The position numbers and the translations under genes are program-made. Positions 53,173 to 62,658 of a stretch of 64,000 nt of DNA are shown here, one piece after another. Location: contig JACVZW010000018.1 of the NCBI GenBank assembly GCA_014654775.1, forward strand, positions 25,350 to 89,349, in the 5' to 3' direction. How positions within the stretch are numbered: position 1 is the first letter of the stretch; each line of letters starts with the position of its first letter. The notes below the pieces were generated by a model, which made no database searches, was not told where the DNA came from, and saw only the letters and a list, made by a program, of their open reading frames with translations. The DNA comes from Paracoccaceae bacterium (GTDB taxonomy: Bacteria > Pseudomonadota > Alphaproteobacteria > Rhodobacterales > Rhodobacteraceae).

Positions 53173-55548
53173 ATGCCCGACCTGCTCATCGAACTCTTTT
53201 CCGAGGAAATCCCTGCGCGGATGCAGGGGAAGGCGGCGGCGGACCTGAAGAAGCTGGTCACCGACGGGCTGGTGGAGGCGGGGCTGACCTATGCAGGCGC
53301 CGGGGCCTTTTCGACGCCGCGCCGTCTGGTCCTGTCGGTGGAGGAACTGACGGCGGAAAGCCGGGCGGTGCGGGAAGAGCGGAAGGGGCCGCGGACCGAT
53401 GCGCCTGCGGCGGCGCTGGAGGGGTTCCTGCGGTCCACGGGGCTGACAAAGGACCAGTTGGAGGTGCGCGACGACAAGAAGGCGCAGGTCTATTTCGCGG
53501 TGGTCGAAAAACCCGGGCGCAAGGCGGATGAGATCGTGGCCGAGGTGCTGGAAGGGGTGATCCGCAATTTCCCGTGGCCGAAATCGATGCGCTGGGGGTC
53601 GGGTTCCTTGCGCTGGGTGCGGCCTTTGCAATCGATCCTCTGCCTGATGGTGGATGAGGCAGGCGCGCGGGTCGTGCCCTTGGACGTCGACGGGATCGTG
53701 GCGGGGAACACGACGGAGGGCCACCGCTTCATGGGGTCGGGGCGTTTTGCCGTGTCATCCTTCGAGGATTACCGGGTGAAGCTGGCCCGCGCCAAGGTGA
53801 TGCTGGATGCCGCCGAGCGTGAGGCGCAGATCTGGCAGGAGGCCACCAACATGGCCTTTGCCGCCGGGCTGGAGGTGGTAGAGGATCGCGGGCTGCTGGC
53901 CGAGGTGGCCGGGCTGGTGGAATGGCCCGTCGTTCTGATGGGGCAGATCGGGGAGGATTTCCTTGGCCTGCCGCCGGAGGTTCTGCAGACCTCGATGAAA
54001 GAGCATCAGAAGTTCTTTTCCGTGAAGAACCCCAAGACGGGGCGGATCGAGCGGTTCATCACGGTCGCCAATATCGAGGCGGCGGATGGCGGGGCAGCGA
54101 TCCTGAAGGGCAACCAGAAGGTGCTGGCGGCGCGGCTGTCGGATGCGCGCTTCTTCTGGGAGAATGACCTGCGGGTGGCAAAGGGCGGGATGGGCGAGTG
54201 GGCCGAGGGCCTTAAGTCCGTGACCTTCCACAACAAGCTGGGGTCGCAGGCGGAGCGGATCGACCGGATCGCCGCGCTGGCGCGGGAGATTGCGCCTTTG
54301 GTGGGGGCGGATGCCGGGCTGGCCGAACAGGCGGCGCGGGTGGCCAAGCTTGACCTGCGGTCGGGGATGGTGGGCGAGTTCGCCGAATTGCAGGGGGTGA
54401 TGGGGCGTTATTACGCGCTGGAGGCGGGGATGCCTGCGGCGGTGGCGGATGCGTGCCGGGATCACTATTCGCCACTGGGCCCATCGGATGCGGTGCCGGT
54501 TGAGCCTGTGTCGGTGGCGGTGGCGCTGGCCGACAAGATCGACACGTTGACCGGGTTCTGGGCGATTGATGAAAAGCCGACGGGGAGCAAGGACCCGTTT
54601 GCGCTGCGTCGGGCGGCGTTGGGGGTGATCCGGTTGGTGCTGGTGAATGGGGTGCGGGGCGACCTCCACGAAATCGTCGCCTCCCACTACCGAAGGCTCT
54701 TGGACCTGTACACTCGCAGTTTCTATGGCGCGATACCGGACGTAAAAAGTCAAGGAACTAAAGAGGTTTATCCAATGTACCTAAAACGGGATGGGAAGCC
54801 ATTCCGTTTCCCAACGCAGTATCTTTGGAGCCATTTGCTATCAGAAGATGTTGACCTAATCGGTGATTTAATCAGCGTAGCAGACCTACAGAAAGTTGGG
54901 CCTTTCATTGGTGTTACAATTAATGCGGACGGTGAATTGTCTGGGATGAGTGACAACGGCAGACTATACCTAAGAAAAGATGGGATGCTTAGCAGTTTCA
55001 AGGTTATGGGAGAAAACTGCATTGCCGACCTCCTCGCCTTCTTCCACGACCGGCTGAAGGTCTTCCTCCGCGATCAAGGCATCCGGCATGACGTCATCGA
55101 CGCCTGCCTCGCCATGCCCGGCAATGATGACCTGACGCTGCTGGTGAAGCGGGCGCAGGCGTTGCAGGGCTTCCTCGCCTCGGAGGACGGGACGAACCTG
55201 CTGCAGGGGTTCAAGCGGGCGAACAACATCCTAACGCAAGCAGAGACGAAGGATGGGGTGGAGTATTCCTTCGGCGCGGACCCGAAATTTGCCGAGACGG
55301 ACGAGGAGCGCGGTCTGTTCAATGCGCTGGATGCGGCGGAGCAGGCCATCGGCCCCGCGATGAAGGCCGAGGATTTCGCCGCCGCCATGGGGGCCATGGC
55401 CCAACTCCGCGCGCCGATTGATGCCTTCTTCACCGCCGTTCAGATCAATACAGACAATCAAGTGGTGCGGCGGAACCGGTTGAACCTTCTGCACCGCATC
55501 CGGGCGATCTGTGCGGGCGTGGCGGATCTGACGAAGGTCGAAGGCTGA
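53173..55548 (+). CDS. glyS: Glycyl-tRNA synthetase beta subunit with an AT-rich insertion
   Basis: 791 residues against about 690 for the usual subunit. Normal features: PDLLIELFSEEIPARMQGKA, VRPLQSILCLMVDE, VEWPVVLMGQIGEDFL, the HD-like part EKPTGSKDPFALRRAALGVI, and IADLLAFFHDRLKVFLRDQG leading to the anticodon-binding end. Between about residues 505 and 616 lies extra sequence (SFYGAIPDVKSQGTKEVYPM ... LYLRKDGMLSSFKVMG) encoded by DNA of much lower GC with different codon use. The frame is open throughout, so the enzyme could be made with an extra domain at the edge of the HD-like region. Confidence 0.93.
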   Translation: MPDLLIELFSEEIPARMQGKAAADLKKLVTDGLVEAGLTYAGAGAFSTPRRLVLSVEELTAESRAVREERKGPRTDAPAAALEGFLRSTGLTKDQLEVRDDKKAQVYFAVVEKPGRKADEIVAEVLEGVIRNFPWPKSMRWGSGSLRWVRPLQSILCLMVDEAGARVVPLDVDGIVAGNTTEGHRFMGSGRFAVSSFEDYRVKLARAKVMLDAAEREAQIWQEATNMAFAAGLEVVEDRGLLAEVAGLVEWPVVLMGQIGEDFLGLPPEVLQTSMKEHQKFFSVKNPKTGRIERFITVANIEAADGGAAILKGNQKVLAARLSDARFFWENDLRVAKGGMGEWAEGLKSVTFHNKLGSQAERIDRIAALAREIAPLVGADAGLAEQAARVAKLDLRSGMVGEFAELQGVMGRYYALEAGMPAAVADACRDHYSPLGPSDAVPVEPVSVAVALADKIDTLTGFWAIDEKPTGSKDPFALRRAALGVIRLVLVNGVRGDLHEIVASHYRRLLDLYTRSFYGAIPDVKSQGTKEVYPMYLKRDGKPFRFPTQYLWSHLLSEDVDLIGDLISVADLQKVGPFIGVTINADGELSGMSDNGRLYLRKDGMLSSFKVMGENCIADLLAFFHDRLKVFLRDQGIRHDVIDACLAMPGNDDLTLLVKRAQALQGFLASEDGTNLLQGFKRANNILTQAETKDGVEYSFGADPKFAETDEERGLFNALDAAEQAIGPAMKAEDFAAAMGAMAQLRAPIDAFFTAVQINTDNQVVRRNRLNLLHRIRAICAGVADLTKVEG
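54690..55022 (+). other. In-frame AT-rich insertion inside glyS
   Basis: About 330 bp, flanked by typical GC-rich glyS sequence, uses codons such as AAA, TTA, CTA, AGA and GTA that are rare elsewhere in this window. It replaces the short loop between GDLHEIVASHYRRLLDLY and IADLLAFFHDRL. No inverted repeats, target duplication or intein splice motifs (no N-terminal Cys/Ser block, no terminal His-Asn) were seen. The encoded sequence is not a family I know. Confidence 0.75.
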
Positions 55549-55557
55549 GCCTCGGGG

Positions 55558-55630
55558 AGGATGGGCAGATTGCCCATCCTACAAAGCATGCCGTTTGAAG
55601 ATGTAGGATGGGCAATACTGCCCACCCTAC
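55558..55630. repeat. Two REP-like palindromes (GGATGGGC family)
   Basis: AGGATGGGCA (55558-55567) pairs with TGCCCATCCT (55571-55580). GTAGGATGGGCA (55603-55614) pairs with TGCCCACCCTAC (55619-55630) with one mismatch. As at 10795-10863, they form a close pair. They fill the gap between glyS and the ppdK-like gene. Confidence 0.8.
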
Positions 55631-55712
55631 GCTGCACAAATTCCGGGCATTGTAAGGCTTGATTGACAGCCTGCATGTCGTATCCTGCATGTGCAAAGGA
55701 AAGGTCGCCGCA

Positions 55713-58286
55713 GTGCAGAAGATGGACGTGCTTCCCGATTTCGCCGAGATCACGCCTTCGGCGCGCATCCAGACCACGGCGCATGGCTGGCGGGCCAAGT
55801 GCCTGCAGCGCCTTGTCCGTCTGGACCTGCCGGTGCCCGAGACGGTGGCCCTGCCCGCCGCCACGATCCGCGCCATCGCGGCGGGGCATCCGGTGGATGT
55901 GGAGGCGATCCTCGCGCATTTCGGGGCTGACACGCTGATCTCCGTCCGGCCCAGCCCAGTAAACCCCGATTGGGGCGGGCCTGCCACCATCCTGAACGTG
56001 GGCATGAATGCCGCGCGCCATGCGATGCTGGCGGAACGGCACGGGCAGGCGGCGGCAGATGCGCTCTATCTGCGCTTTGTGCAGGCCTATGCGACGCATG
56101 TGGCGCGGCTGGACCCCGACATGTTCGACAATCGCGCCGCCTCGTCCGAGGCGCTGCGCGATGCGCTGCGGGTCTATGAGCTGGAGATGGAGGAGGAATT
56201 CCCGCAGGCACCGGCGCGGCAACTGGCCGAGGTACTGCGGTCCATGGCGCGGGCCTGGGAAGGGACCACGGCGCGGCTGCTGCGGCAGGCCAAGGGCGCG
56301 CCCGAGGATGCGGGGCTGGGCCTTGTCGTGCAGGAGATGGCGCAGGGCATCGGGAAGGGCGTGTCCGGGTCGGGCGTGATCCAGTTCGTCGATCCGGTGA
56401 CGGGGTTGGGACAGGTGACGGGGCGCTATCTGGGGCAGAGCCAAGGCCGCGACGCGCTGAAGCGGACGGAGGCGATTTACCTCACCCGCGATCCGCGCGG
56501 TCCGTCGCTCGAGGAACTGGCGCCGGGGCTTTTCGCAGACCTTTTGCGCTTCGGCGCGGCCTGCCGGGTGAAGCTGCGCGAGGAGATGCAGATCGAATTC
56601 ACCATCGAGGACGGGCATCTGTCGGTGCTGGATGCGGTGAAGGTCCCACGGTCCGCGCGGGCGGGGCTGAAGGTGGCCGTTGCCTTGGCCGAGGATGGGG
56701 TGATTTCCGAGGCCGATGCCGTGCTGCGGGTGGAACCGCGCGCGCTGTCGGAGCTGTTGCACCCGCAGGTGGACCCGAGGGGGCCGCGCGATGTCTTCGT
56801 GAAGGGGATTGCGGCCTCGCCCGGGGCGGCGACGGGGCGGATCGTGTTCTCGTCTCAGGCCGCGCAGGCGAGCGCGGCGCGGGGGGAGCCTTGCATCCTG
56901 GTGCGGCGCGAGACGGCGCCCGAGGATATCCGGGGGATGCATTCCGCCGTGGGCGTGCTGACCGAGCGGGGGGGGATGACGTCGCATGCCGCCGTGATCG
57001 GGCGCGGGCTGGGGCTGCCCTGCATCGTGGGGGCGTCGGACCTGAAGCTGGATTCGAAGGATAAGAAGCTGACGGCACCCGATGGACGGGTGTTCCGCGA
57101 GGGCGACATCATCACCGTGGACGGCACCACGGGCGAGGCGCTGGCGGGGGCGGCCGATATGCTGGCCCCTGCGCTGGACGACAGTTTCCGCAAATTGCTG
57201 GGCTGGGCGGATCAGTATCGCGATATCGGCATCCGGGCCAATGCGGACACGCCGCAGGATGCGGCGACGGCGCGGCAGTTCGAGGCGCAGGGAATCGGGC
57301 TGTGCCGGACGGAACACATGTTCTTCGAGGAAGACCGCCTGATCGTGATGCGCGAGATGATCTTCGCCGACACATCGAAGGACCGGGCGGCGGCGCTGGC
57401 GCGGCTTTTGCCGATGCAGCGGGACGATTTCGTGCAGCTGTTCGATATCATGCAGGGTCTGCCCGTCTGCATCCGGCTGTTCGACCCGCCCTTGCACGAG
57501 TTCCTGCCCCAATCGCGCGAGGGGCTGCGGGAATTGGCCGAGGCACTCGACCGACCCCTGTCGGAGGTGACGCGGCGGGCCGAGGCGCTGGCCGAGTTCA
57601 ACCCGATGCTGGGGATGCGGGGGGTGCGGCTGGGGGTCGTGCTGCCGGAAATCTATGACATGCAGGCGCAGGCCATCTTTGAGGCGACGGTCGAGGTGGG
57701 GCGGCGGGGTGCGGCAGTGGTGCCCGAGATCATGATCCCGCTGGTCAGCGCCCGGCGCGAGGTGGAACTGGTAAAGACCCGTGTCGATGCGGTGGCGGCA
57801 AAGGTACGCACCAAGGCGGGGGCGGATTTCGCCTACAAGCTAGGCGTGATGGTGGAGACGCCGCGCGCCGCCCTGCGGGCGGGGGAGATCGCGCAGCATG
57901 CCTCCTTCCTGTCCTTTGGGACGAATGACCTGACGCAGATGACCTATGGCCTGTCGCGCGACGATGCGGGGCGGTTCATGAACACCTATGTGCAGCAAGG
58001 GGTGTTCCCCGAGGACCCGTTCCACATCCTTGATGTGGATGGGGTCGGAGAGCTTTTGCTGATCGGGGCGGAGCGGGGGCGGCGGACGCGGGAGGACCTC
58101 GTCCTGTCGATCTGCGGCGAACATGGGGGGAACCCGGAGTCCATCGCCTTTTGCCGGAAGGCGGGTTTTGACTATGTCTCTTGCTCGCCCTACCGGGTGC
58201 CGCTGGCCCGACTCGCGGCGGCGCATCTTGCCTTGCAGGATCGCAGGGAGACTCCTATGACGCGAGTTGGCTCGCCTGAAAAGTGA
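55713..58286 (+). CDS. ppdK: Pyruvate phosphate dikinase-like protein with divergent ATP-binding domain
   Basis: 857 residues, near the normal PPDK length. The central phosphohistidine domain (GGMTSHAAVIGRGLGLPCIV) and the C-terminal PEP/pyruvate barrel (GIGLCRTEHMFFEEDRL, FGTNDLTQMTYGLSRDDAGR, CGEHGGNPESI) are intact. The N-terminal ATP-grasp domain is unusual: in place of GGKGANLAEM there is HGWRAKCLQRLVRLDLPVPE, and the SMPGMMDTVLN segment reads NPDWGGPATILN. It may still interconvert pyruvate and PEP, or be a PEP-dependent enzyme with another acceptor. I chose GTG 55713 behind AAAGGAAAGG; ATG 55722 is the alternative. Confidence 0.8.
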   Translation: MQKMDVLPDFAEITPSARIQTTAHGWRAKCLQRLVRLDLPVPETVALPAATIRAIAAGHPVDVEAILAHFGADTLISVRPSPVNPDWGGPATILNVGMNAARHAMLAERHGQAAADALYLRFVQAYATHVARLDPDMFDNRAASSEALRDALRVYELEMEEEFPQAPARQLAEVLRSMARAWEGTTARLLRQAKGAPEDAGLGLVVQEMAQGIGKGVSGSGVIQFVDPVTGLGQVTGRYLGQSQGRDALKRTEAIYLTRDPRGPSLEELAPGLFADLLRFGAACRVKLREEMQIEFTIEDGHLSVLDAVKVPRSARAGLKVAVALAEDGVISEADAVLRVEPRALSELLHPQVDPRGPRDVFVKGIAASPGAATGRIVFSSQAAQASAARGEPCILVRRETAPEDIRGMHSAVGVLTERGGMTSHAAVIGRGLGLPCIVGASDLKLDSKDKKLTAPDGRVFREGDIITVDGTTGEALAGAADMLAPALDDSFRKLLGWADQYRDIGIRANADTPQDAATARQFEAQGIGLCRTEHMFFEEDRLIVMREMIFADTSKDRAAALARLLPMQRDDFVQLFDIMQGLPVCIRLFDPPLHEFLPQSREGLRELAEALDRPLSEVTRRAEALAEFNPMLGMRGVRLGVVLPEIYDMQAQAIFEATVEVGRRGAAVVPEIMIPLVSARREVELVKTRVDAVAAKVRTKAGADFAYKLGVMVETPRAALRAGEIAQHASFLSFGTNDLTQMTYGLSRDDAGRFMNTYVQQGVFPEDPFHILDVDGVGELLLIGAERGRRTREDLVLSICGEHGGNPESIAFCRKAGFDYVSCSPYRVPLARLAAAHLALQDRRETPMTRVGSPEK

Positions 58287-58335
58287 TTCAAGATCATGTG
58301 GTTGCGAGCGAAAGCTGCGCTATCGCGTTAACTCT

Positions 58336-58357
58336 TTTCGGCGGATATCCGCCGAAA
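58336..58357. repeat. Perfect 22-bp palindrome behind the ppdK-like gene
   Basis: TTTCGGCGGAT is followed directly by its reverse complement ATCCGCCGAAA. It lies 50 bp behind the stop and 128 bp before the hydrolase signal peptide start. There is no spacer for a stable hairpin loop and no U tract, so a dimer-binding operator is possible. Confidence 0.5.
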
Positions 58358-58484
58358 GGGGACAAGATTCGGTTGCAATTCTGCCACATTGGTGGACTCG
58401 GCGCCCCTGAGTCGTTTACCCCCGCCCCTCGCCCGCGGTGCTGCTGCCGTGGGCATGATCGAAACAACCGGGGCACTCGAGACC

Positions 58485-59180
58485 ATGCGCTTGCACACAG
58501 GCTGGATCGCGGCGGCATTTGCCGCTGCCGTCCTGAATGGAGCGGCCTTCGCCGATGTGACGGTGAGCCAATCGAACGATCCGACAGCCGCACTTGGCGG
58601 CACGATGAGCACGCTGCTGGGGGCCGAGAAGCTGGCCCTCGCCGCCCTTCCGGGGCAACGCCTGACCGAGCTTGCGGTCGGGCCGAAGGTTGAGACGAAG
58701 ACCACGCCCGCCCCGAAGACCTCGGCGCAGGCGGCGGTGCCGACCGTGATCCGCTATGATGATGCGTGGCTGGCGACGCTGCCCGCGCCGCAGGGCGACG
58801 CACAGTGGGAATGCCTGAGCACGGCGATCTATTTCGAGGCGCGGGGCGAGACTCTGCGCGGCCAGTTCGCGGTGGCGGAGGTGATCCTGAACCGCGTGGA
58901 CAGCCCGGATTACCCGAACAGCATCTGCGGGGTGACGCAGCAGCGCGGCGGCGGCGGCTGCCAGTTCAGCTATGTCTGCGACGGGCGCGCCGACACGATG
59001 CGCGACCGTGGCGCTATGTGGCGGGCCGAGCGCATCGCGCGGGTGATGATGGATGGTGCGCCGCGCGCCCTGACGATGGGGGCCACGCATTTCCATACCC
59101 GCTGGGTCAATCCCGGCTGGGCGCGGCGCTTTCCGCAGACGGCGGCCATCGGGGCGCATCTCTTCTACAAGCAGCCCTGA
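58485..59180 (+). CDS. SleB-type cell wall hydrolase
   Basis: 231 residues. A signal peptide (MRLHTGWIAAAFAAAVLNGA, cleavage near AFADV) precedes a linker and the Hydrolase_2 domain (about 105-231): CLSTAIYFEARGETLRGQFA with the family glutamate, VAEVILNRVDSPDYPNSIC, GGCQFSYVCDGR and THFHTRWVNPGWAR. It cuts peptidoglycan in the periplasm. The ATG at 58485 suits the signal peptide; an in-frame ATG at 58455 would add ten residues. Confidence 0.88.
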   Translation: MRLHTGWIAAAFAAAVLNGAAFADVTVSQSNDPTAALGGTMSTLLGAEKLALAALPGQRLTELAVGPKVETKTTPAPKTSAQAAVPTVIRYDDAWLATLPAPQGDAQWECLSTAIYFEARGETLRGQFAVAEVILNRVDSPDYPNSICGVTQQRGGGGCQFSYVCDGRADTMRDRGAMWRAERIARVMMDGAPRALTMGATHFHTRWVNPGWARRFPQTAAIGAHLFYKQP

Positions 59181-59294
59181 GCGCGCGCGGCACGAGTCGC
59201 CTTGGTTGCGCATTCTGCCGGGATCGGACATGGAAGTGTCAGGGGCAGGGGCTATCCTGCCCCTGTTTCTTTGCGCGCCGGAGGAGGCGAGACC

Positions 59295-60203
59295 ATGACC
59301 AGCGACATCCGCCTTGCCTTCGCGCATCCCGAAGAGCGGGCGGTCGCCTCGGCCAGTGCCGACCCGCGTGACCGGATCTCGCTCCGCGACCATGTGGTGG
59401 AGGTGGAGATCGGCGCCTTCCAGCAGGAGCGGGGGACGCGCCAGCGCATCCAGTTCAACGTGGTTGTGGAGGTGCGCCCGCAGCCGCAGCCCTTGGATGA
59501 CGATGTGGACAAGATCCTGAGCTATGACCGGATCACCGAGGCCATCGCCGCGGAACTGGCCGCCGAACGGTTGAACCTGCTGGAGACGCTGGCCGAGCGG
59601 GTGGCAGAACGCATTCTGGCCGAGCCGCAGGCGATGCGTGCCTTCGTGCGGGTGGAAAAGCTGGATCGTGGCCCCGGCAAGCTGGGGGTGGAGATCGTGC
59701 GCAGCCGCGCCGAGGCCCCGCTTCGGGCGGTGGGCACGGATGGGGTCGAGGCGGCGGTGCATCCGCTGGTCGTGTTCCTCGACAATGTGGCGATTCATTC
59801 GGGGGACCTGTCGGCGCGGCTGGACGCGCTGCAGGCGCGGGGCGTGCCGGTGATCCTGACGGTGGGGCTGCCGGATGAGGCGCGGCCACAGACAGGCCAC
59901 AAGCCAACGCAGCGGCGGATCGACTTGCTGGCCATCGAGCAGAACGCATGGACCCTTGCCGCGCGGGATGACCGCTGCGTGGTGGTGGCGACGCGGACCG
60001 AGATCGACTGGGCCGTCAAGCGCGGGCAGATGATCGTCTGGGCGCCGTCCAAGCTGGTGCTGGATGCGGTGGACGGGCCGCAGAGCCGCGATCCCGTGGC
60101 GCTGGCGCTGTGGCTGGCCGAGGTGATGGCGGCGCAGGGCATCGTCGTTCACGGGGATGTTGCAGTCCCGGCAGGAAGCCGCGTGCCGGTGGAACGCGGC
60201 TAA
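59295..60203 (+). CDS. folB: Dihydroneopterin aldolase fused to an unknown C-terminal domain
   Basis: 302 residues. The first part (about 30-145) is a FolB domain: DRISLRDHVVEVEIGAFQQE, RQRIQFNVVVEV, ETLAERVAERILAEP and FVRVEKLDRGPGKLGVEIVR. The second part (about 165-300) is a different alpha-beta domain (PLVVFLDNVAIHSGDLSARL, TEIDWAVKRGQMIVWAPSKL) that I do not recognise; such a two-part FolB is, I believe, common in Rhodobacteraceae. GGAGGAG precedes the ATG. folP follows after 47 bp. Confidence 0.87.
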   Translation: MTSDIRLAFAHPEERAVASASADPRDRISLRDHVVEVEIGAFQQERGTRQRIQFNVVVEVRPQPQPLDDDVDKILSYDRITEAIAAELAAERLNLLETLAERVAERILAEPQAMRAFVRVEKLDRGPGKLGVEIVRSRAEAPLRAVGTDGVEAAVHPLVVFLDNVAIHSGDLSARLDALQARGVPVILTVGLPDEARPQTGHKPTQRRIDLLAIEQNAWTLAARDDRCVVVATRTEIDWAVKRGQMIVWAPSKLVLDAVDGPQSRDPVALALWLAEVMAAQGIVVHGDVAVPAGSRVPVERG

Positions 60204-60250
60204 CCGGGCCGGGGCTTGCACGGGCGCGGCGCTGCGCCTAGGCAGGGCGC

Positions 60251-61258
60251 ATGGAGTATTACCGCCCCATCGCATGCGACGATCCTTCCCGCCCGGACGG
60301 GGCGCTGCCCCTTGCCGGCGGCGGGTGCTGGTTTGCCGAGGTGGAAGTGCTGTGCCGGGAAGCTGCGCCCCGCCGGGTGGCAGTGGCGCAGCTTCCCGCC
60401 GAGGTGCGCGACCGGCTGAGCGCGCCGCGCGCCGCCTTCGGCGGGCTGGCGATGGATCGCCCGCAGGTGATGGGCATTCTCAATGTGACGCCAGATTCCT
60501 TTTCCGACGGGGGCAGGTTCCTTGCGCCCGAGGCCGCACTGGCGCAGGCGCAGGCCATGGCGGAAGCGGCGGATGTGCTGGACATCGGGGGCGAGAGCAC
60601 GCGCCCCGGTGCCGCCGAGGTGGAGGTCGCCGAAGAGGTGGCGCGCACCGCGCCCGTGATCGCCGCGCTGCGGGAGGGGGGGCTTGGCTGCCCGATCTCT
60701 ATCGACACGCGGAAGGCCGACGTCGCGCGCGCGGCGCTGGCGGCGGGTGCGGGGATCGTGAACGATGTGGCGGCCATGGGGTTTGATCCTGAAATGGCGT
60801 CGGTCGTGGCGGGGTCTGGCGCGCCTATCATCCTGATGCATTCGGTGGGCACGCCCGCGACGATGCAGGACGACCCGCGTTATGAGGATGTGCTTTTGGA
60901 TGTTTACGATTTCCTGAAGGCGCGGATCGCTGCGGCCGAGGCGGCGGGGATCGCGCGCGACCGGATCATGGTCGATCCCGGCATCGGCTTTGGCAAGACA
61001 GCCGAGCATAACCTTGCGCTGATCCGGCGGCTGTCGCTCTTTCATGATCTGGGCGTGCCGGTGCTGCTGGGCGCGTCGCGCAAGCGGTTCATCGGGGTGA
61101 TCGGGCGGGAAAGCGTGGCGGAACGGCGGGTTGCGGGATCGCTGGCGGTGGCGCTGGCGGGGGTTGCGCAGGGCGCGCAGGTGCTGCGGGTGCATGATGT
61201 GGTGGAGACGCGGCAGGCCTTGCGGCTGTGGCAGGCGGTGAAGGGAGTGGGGGAATGA
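60251..61258 (+). CDS. folP: Dihydropteroate synthase
   Basis: 335-residue enzyme joining p-aminobenzoate to the pterin; the target of sulfonamides. After a non-conserved N-terminal extension (about 1-70) comes the TIM barrel with [53 protein letters not shown] and [20 protein letters not shown]. The usual length is about 280, so the N-terminal part is extra, containing [20 protein letters not shown]. Its stop overlaps glmM (ATGA). Confidence 0.95.
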   Translation: MEYYRPIACDDPSRPDGALPLAGGGCWFAEVEVLCREAAPRRVAVAQLPAEVRDRLSAPRAAFGGLAMDRPQVMGILNVTPDSFSDGGRFLAPEAALAQAQAMAEAADVLDIGGESTRPGAAEVEVAEEVARTAPVIAALREGGLGCPISIDTRKADVARAALAAGAGIVNDVAAMGFDPEMASVVAGSGAPIILMHSVGTPATMQDDPRYEDVLLDVYDFLKARIAAAEAAGIARDRIMVDPGIGFGKTAEHNLALIRRLSLFHDLGVPVLLGASRKRFIGVIGRESVAERRVAGSLAVALAGVAQGAQVLRVHDVVETRQALRLWQAVKGVGE

Positions 61259-62601
61259 CGCGGAAACTGTTCGGGACCGACGGCGTGCGGGGGAAGGCCA
61301 ACACCTACCCGATGACGGCGGAGATGGCGCTGCGTTTGGGAGCTGCGGCGGGGCGGTATTTCCGCCGCGACGACAGCGCAGCGCATCGGGTGGTGATCGG
61401 CAAGGACACGCGGCTGTCGGGCTATATGCTGGAGAACGCGTTGACGGCGGGGCTGACCTCGACGGGGATGAACGTGCTGCTGCTGGGGCCGGTGCCAACG
61501 CCTGCGGTCGGGTTTCTGACGCGGTCGATGCGGGCCGATCTGGGGGTGATGATCAGCGCCTCGCACAACCCGCATTATGACAATGGAATCAAGTTCTTCG
61601 GGCCGGATGGGTTCAAGCTTTCGGATGAGGCGGAGGCAGAGATCGAGGCGATCCTTGAGGAGGAGATCGTGCTGGCGCGGCCCGAGAAGATCGGGCGGGC
61701 GAAGCGGATCGACGATGGGCGCGGGCGCTATCAGGAGTTCGTCAAGACGACGTTCCCGGCTGGATTGCGGCTGGATGGGATCAAGGTGGTCATCGATTGC
61801 GCCAACGGGGCGGCCTACAAGGCCGCGCCGGAGGTGCTGTGGGAACTGGGGGCGGAGGTCATTCCGGTGGGGGTTTCGCCCAACGGGACCAACATCAACG
61901 ACCGCTGCGGATCGACCCATGTGGAGACGGCGGCGGAGGCTGTGGTGGCCCATGGGGCGGATGTGGGCATTTGCCTCGACGGGGATGCCGACCGGGTTAT
62001 GATCCTGGATTCCCACGGAAAAGTCGCGGACGGCGATCAGATCATGGCGCTGATGGCGCTGCGGTGGGCGGCGGAGGGGCGGTTGAGGGGGGGGGCTTTG
62101 GTGGCGACGGTTATGTCGAATCTGGGTTTGGAGCGGCGGTTGGAGCAGGCGGGGCTGCGGTTGGAGCGGACGGCGGTGGGGGACCGCTATGTGGTGGAGC
62201 GGATGCGCGAGGGCGGTTTCAATCTGGGAGGCGAGCAGTCGGGCCATATCGTCATGACCGACTATGCCACGACCGGAGACGGGCTGGTGGCCGGGCTGCA
62301 ATTCCTGGCCGAGATGGCGCGGACGGGGGAGAGCGCGGAGCGGCTTTCCCGGCAATTTATCACGGTTCCCCAGATGCTTAAGAATGTCCGCTACGGCGAG
62401 GGCAAGGTGCCGCTGAACGATCCGGCGGTGCAGGGCGTGATCGCGGCGATGGAGGAAAAGGTGACCGGGAAGGGCCGAATCCTCATTCGCAAATCGGGAA
62501 CGGAGCCCTTGGTTCGGGTGATGGCGGAATGCGAGGATTCCGCCCTGCTGGACGAGGTTGTGGGCACGATCGTGGCGGCGGTGGAACGGGCGGCAGGCTG
62601 A
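61255..62601 (+). CDS. glmM: Phosphoglucosamine mutase
   Basis: 448-residue enzyme converting glucosamine-6-phosphate to glucosamine-1-phosphate for UDP-GlcNAc synthesis. [20 protein letters not shown], the catalytic phosphoserine loop [20 protein letters not shown], the metal site [13 protein letters not shown] and the substrate loop [20 protein letters not shown] are intact. Coupled to folP (ATGA), a linkage common in bacteria. It feeds the mur genes at the other end of the window. Confidence 0.97.
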   Translation: MTRKLFGTDGVRGKANTYPMTAEMALRLGAAAGRYFRRDDSAAHRVVIGKDTRLSGYMLENALTAGLTSTGMNVLLLGPVPTPAVGFLTRSMRADLGVMISASHNPHYDNGIKFFGPDGFKLSDEAEAEIEAILEEEIVLARPEKIGRAKRIDDGRGRYQEFVKTTFPAGLRLDGIKVVIDCANGAAYKAAPEVLWELGAEVIPVGVSPNGTNINDRCGSTHVETAAEAVVAHGADVGICLDGDADRVMILDSHGKVADGDQIMALMALRWAAEGRLRGGALVATVMSNLGLERRLEQAGLRLERTAVGDRYVVERMREGGFNLGGEQSGHIVMTDYATTGDGLVAGLQFLAEMARTGESAERLSRQFITVPQMLKNVRYGEGKVPLNDPAVQGVIAAMEEKVTGKGRILIRKSGTEPLVRVMAECEDSALLDEVVGTIVAAVERAAG

Positions 62602-62610
62602 TTATCGGTT

Positions 62611-62658
62611 GTGCCCTGTTTTGTGCCGCCTTTTGTGCAGCAAACTGTGGGCACGCAG
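62611..62658 (+). repeat. GTGC repeat with 12-bp period, copy 3
   Basis: GTGC at 62611, 62623 and 62635, then GTGG at 62647. The second unit equals copy 1 (GTGCCGCCTTTT) and the third equals copy 2 (GTGCAGCAAACT). It starts nine bases behind the glmM stop. Confidence 0.65.

Noticed and set aside
54690..55022. Intein or insertion sequence inside glyS
   Set aside because: Too short for an intein with endonuclease, no splice-junction residues, no terminal inverted repeats or target duplication, and no transposase frame.
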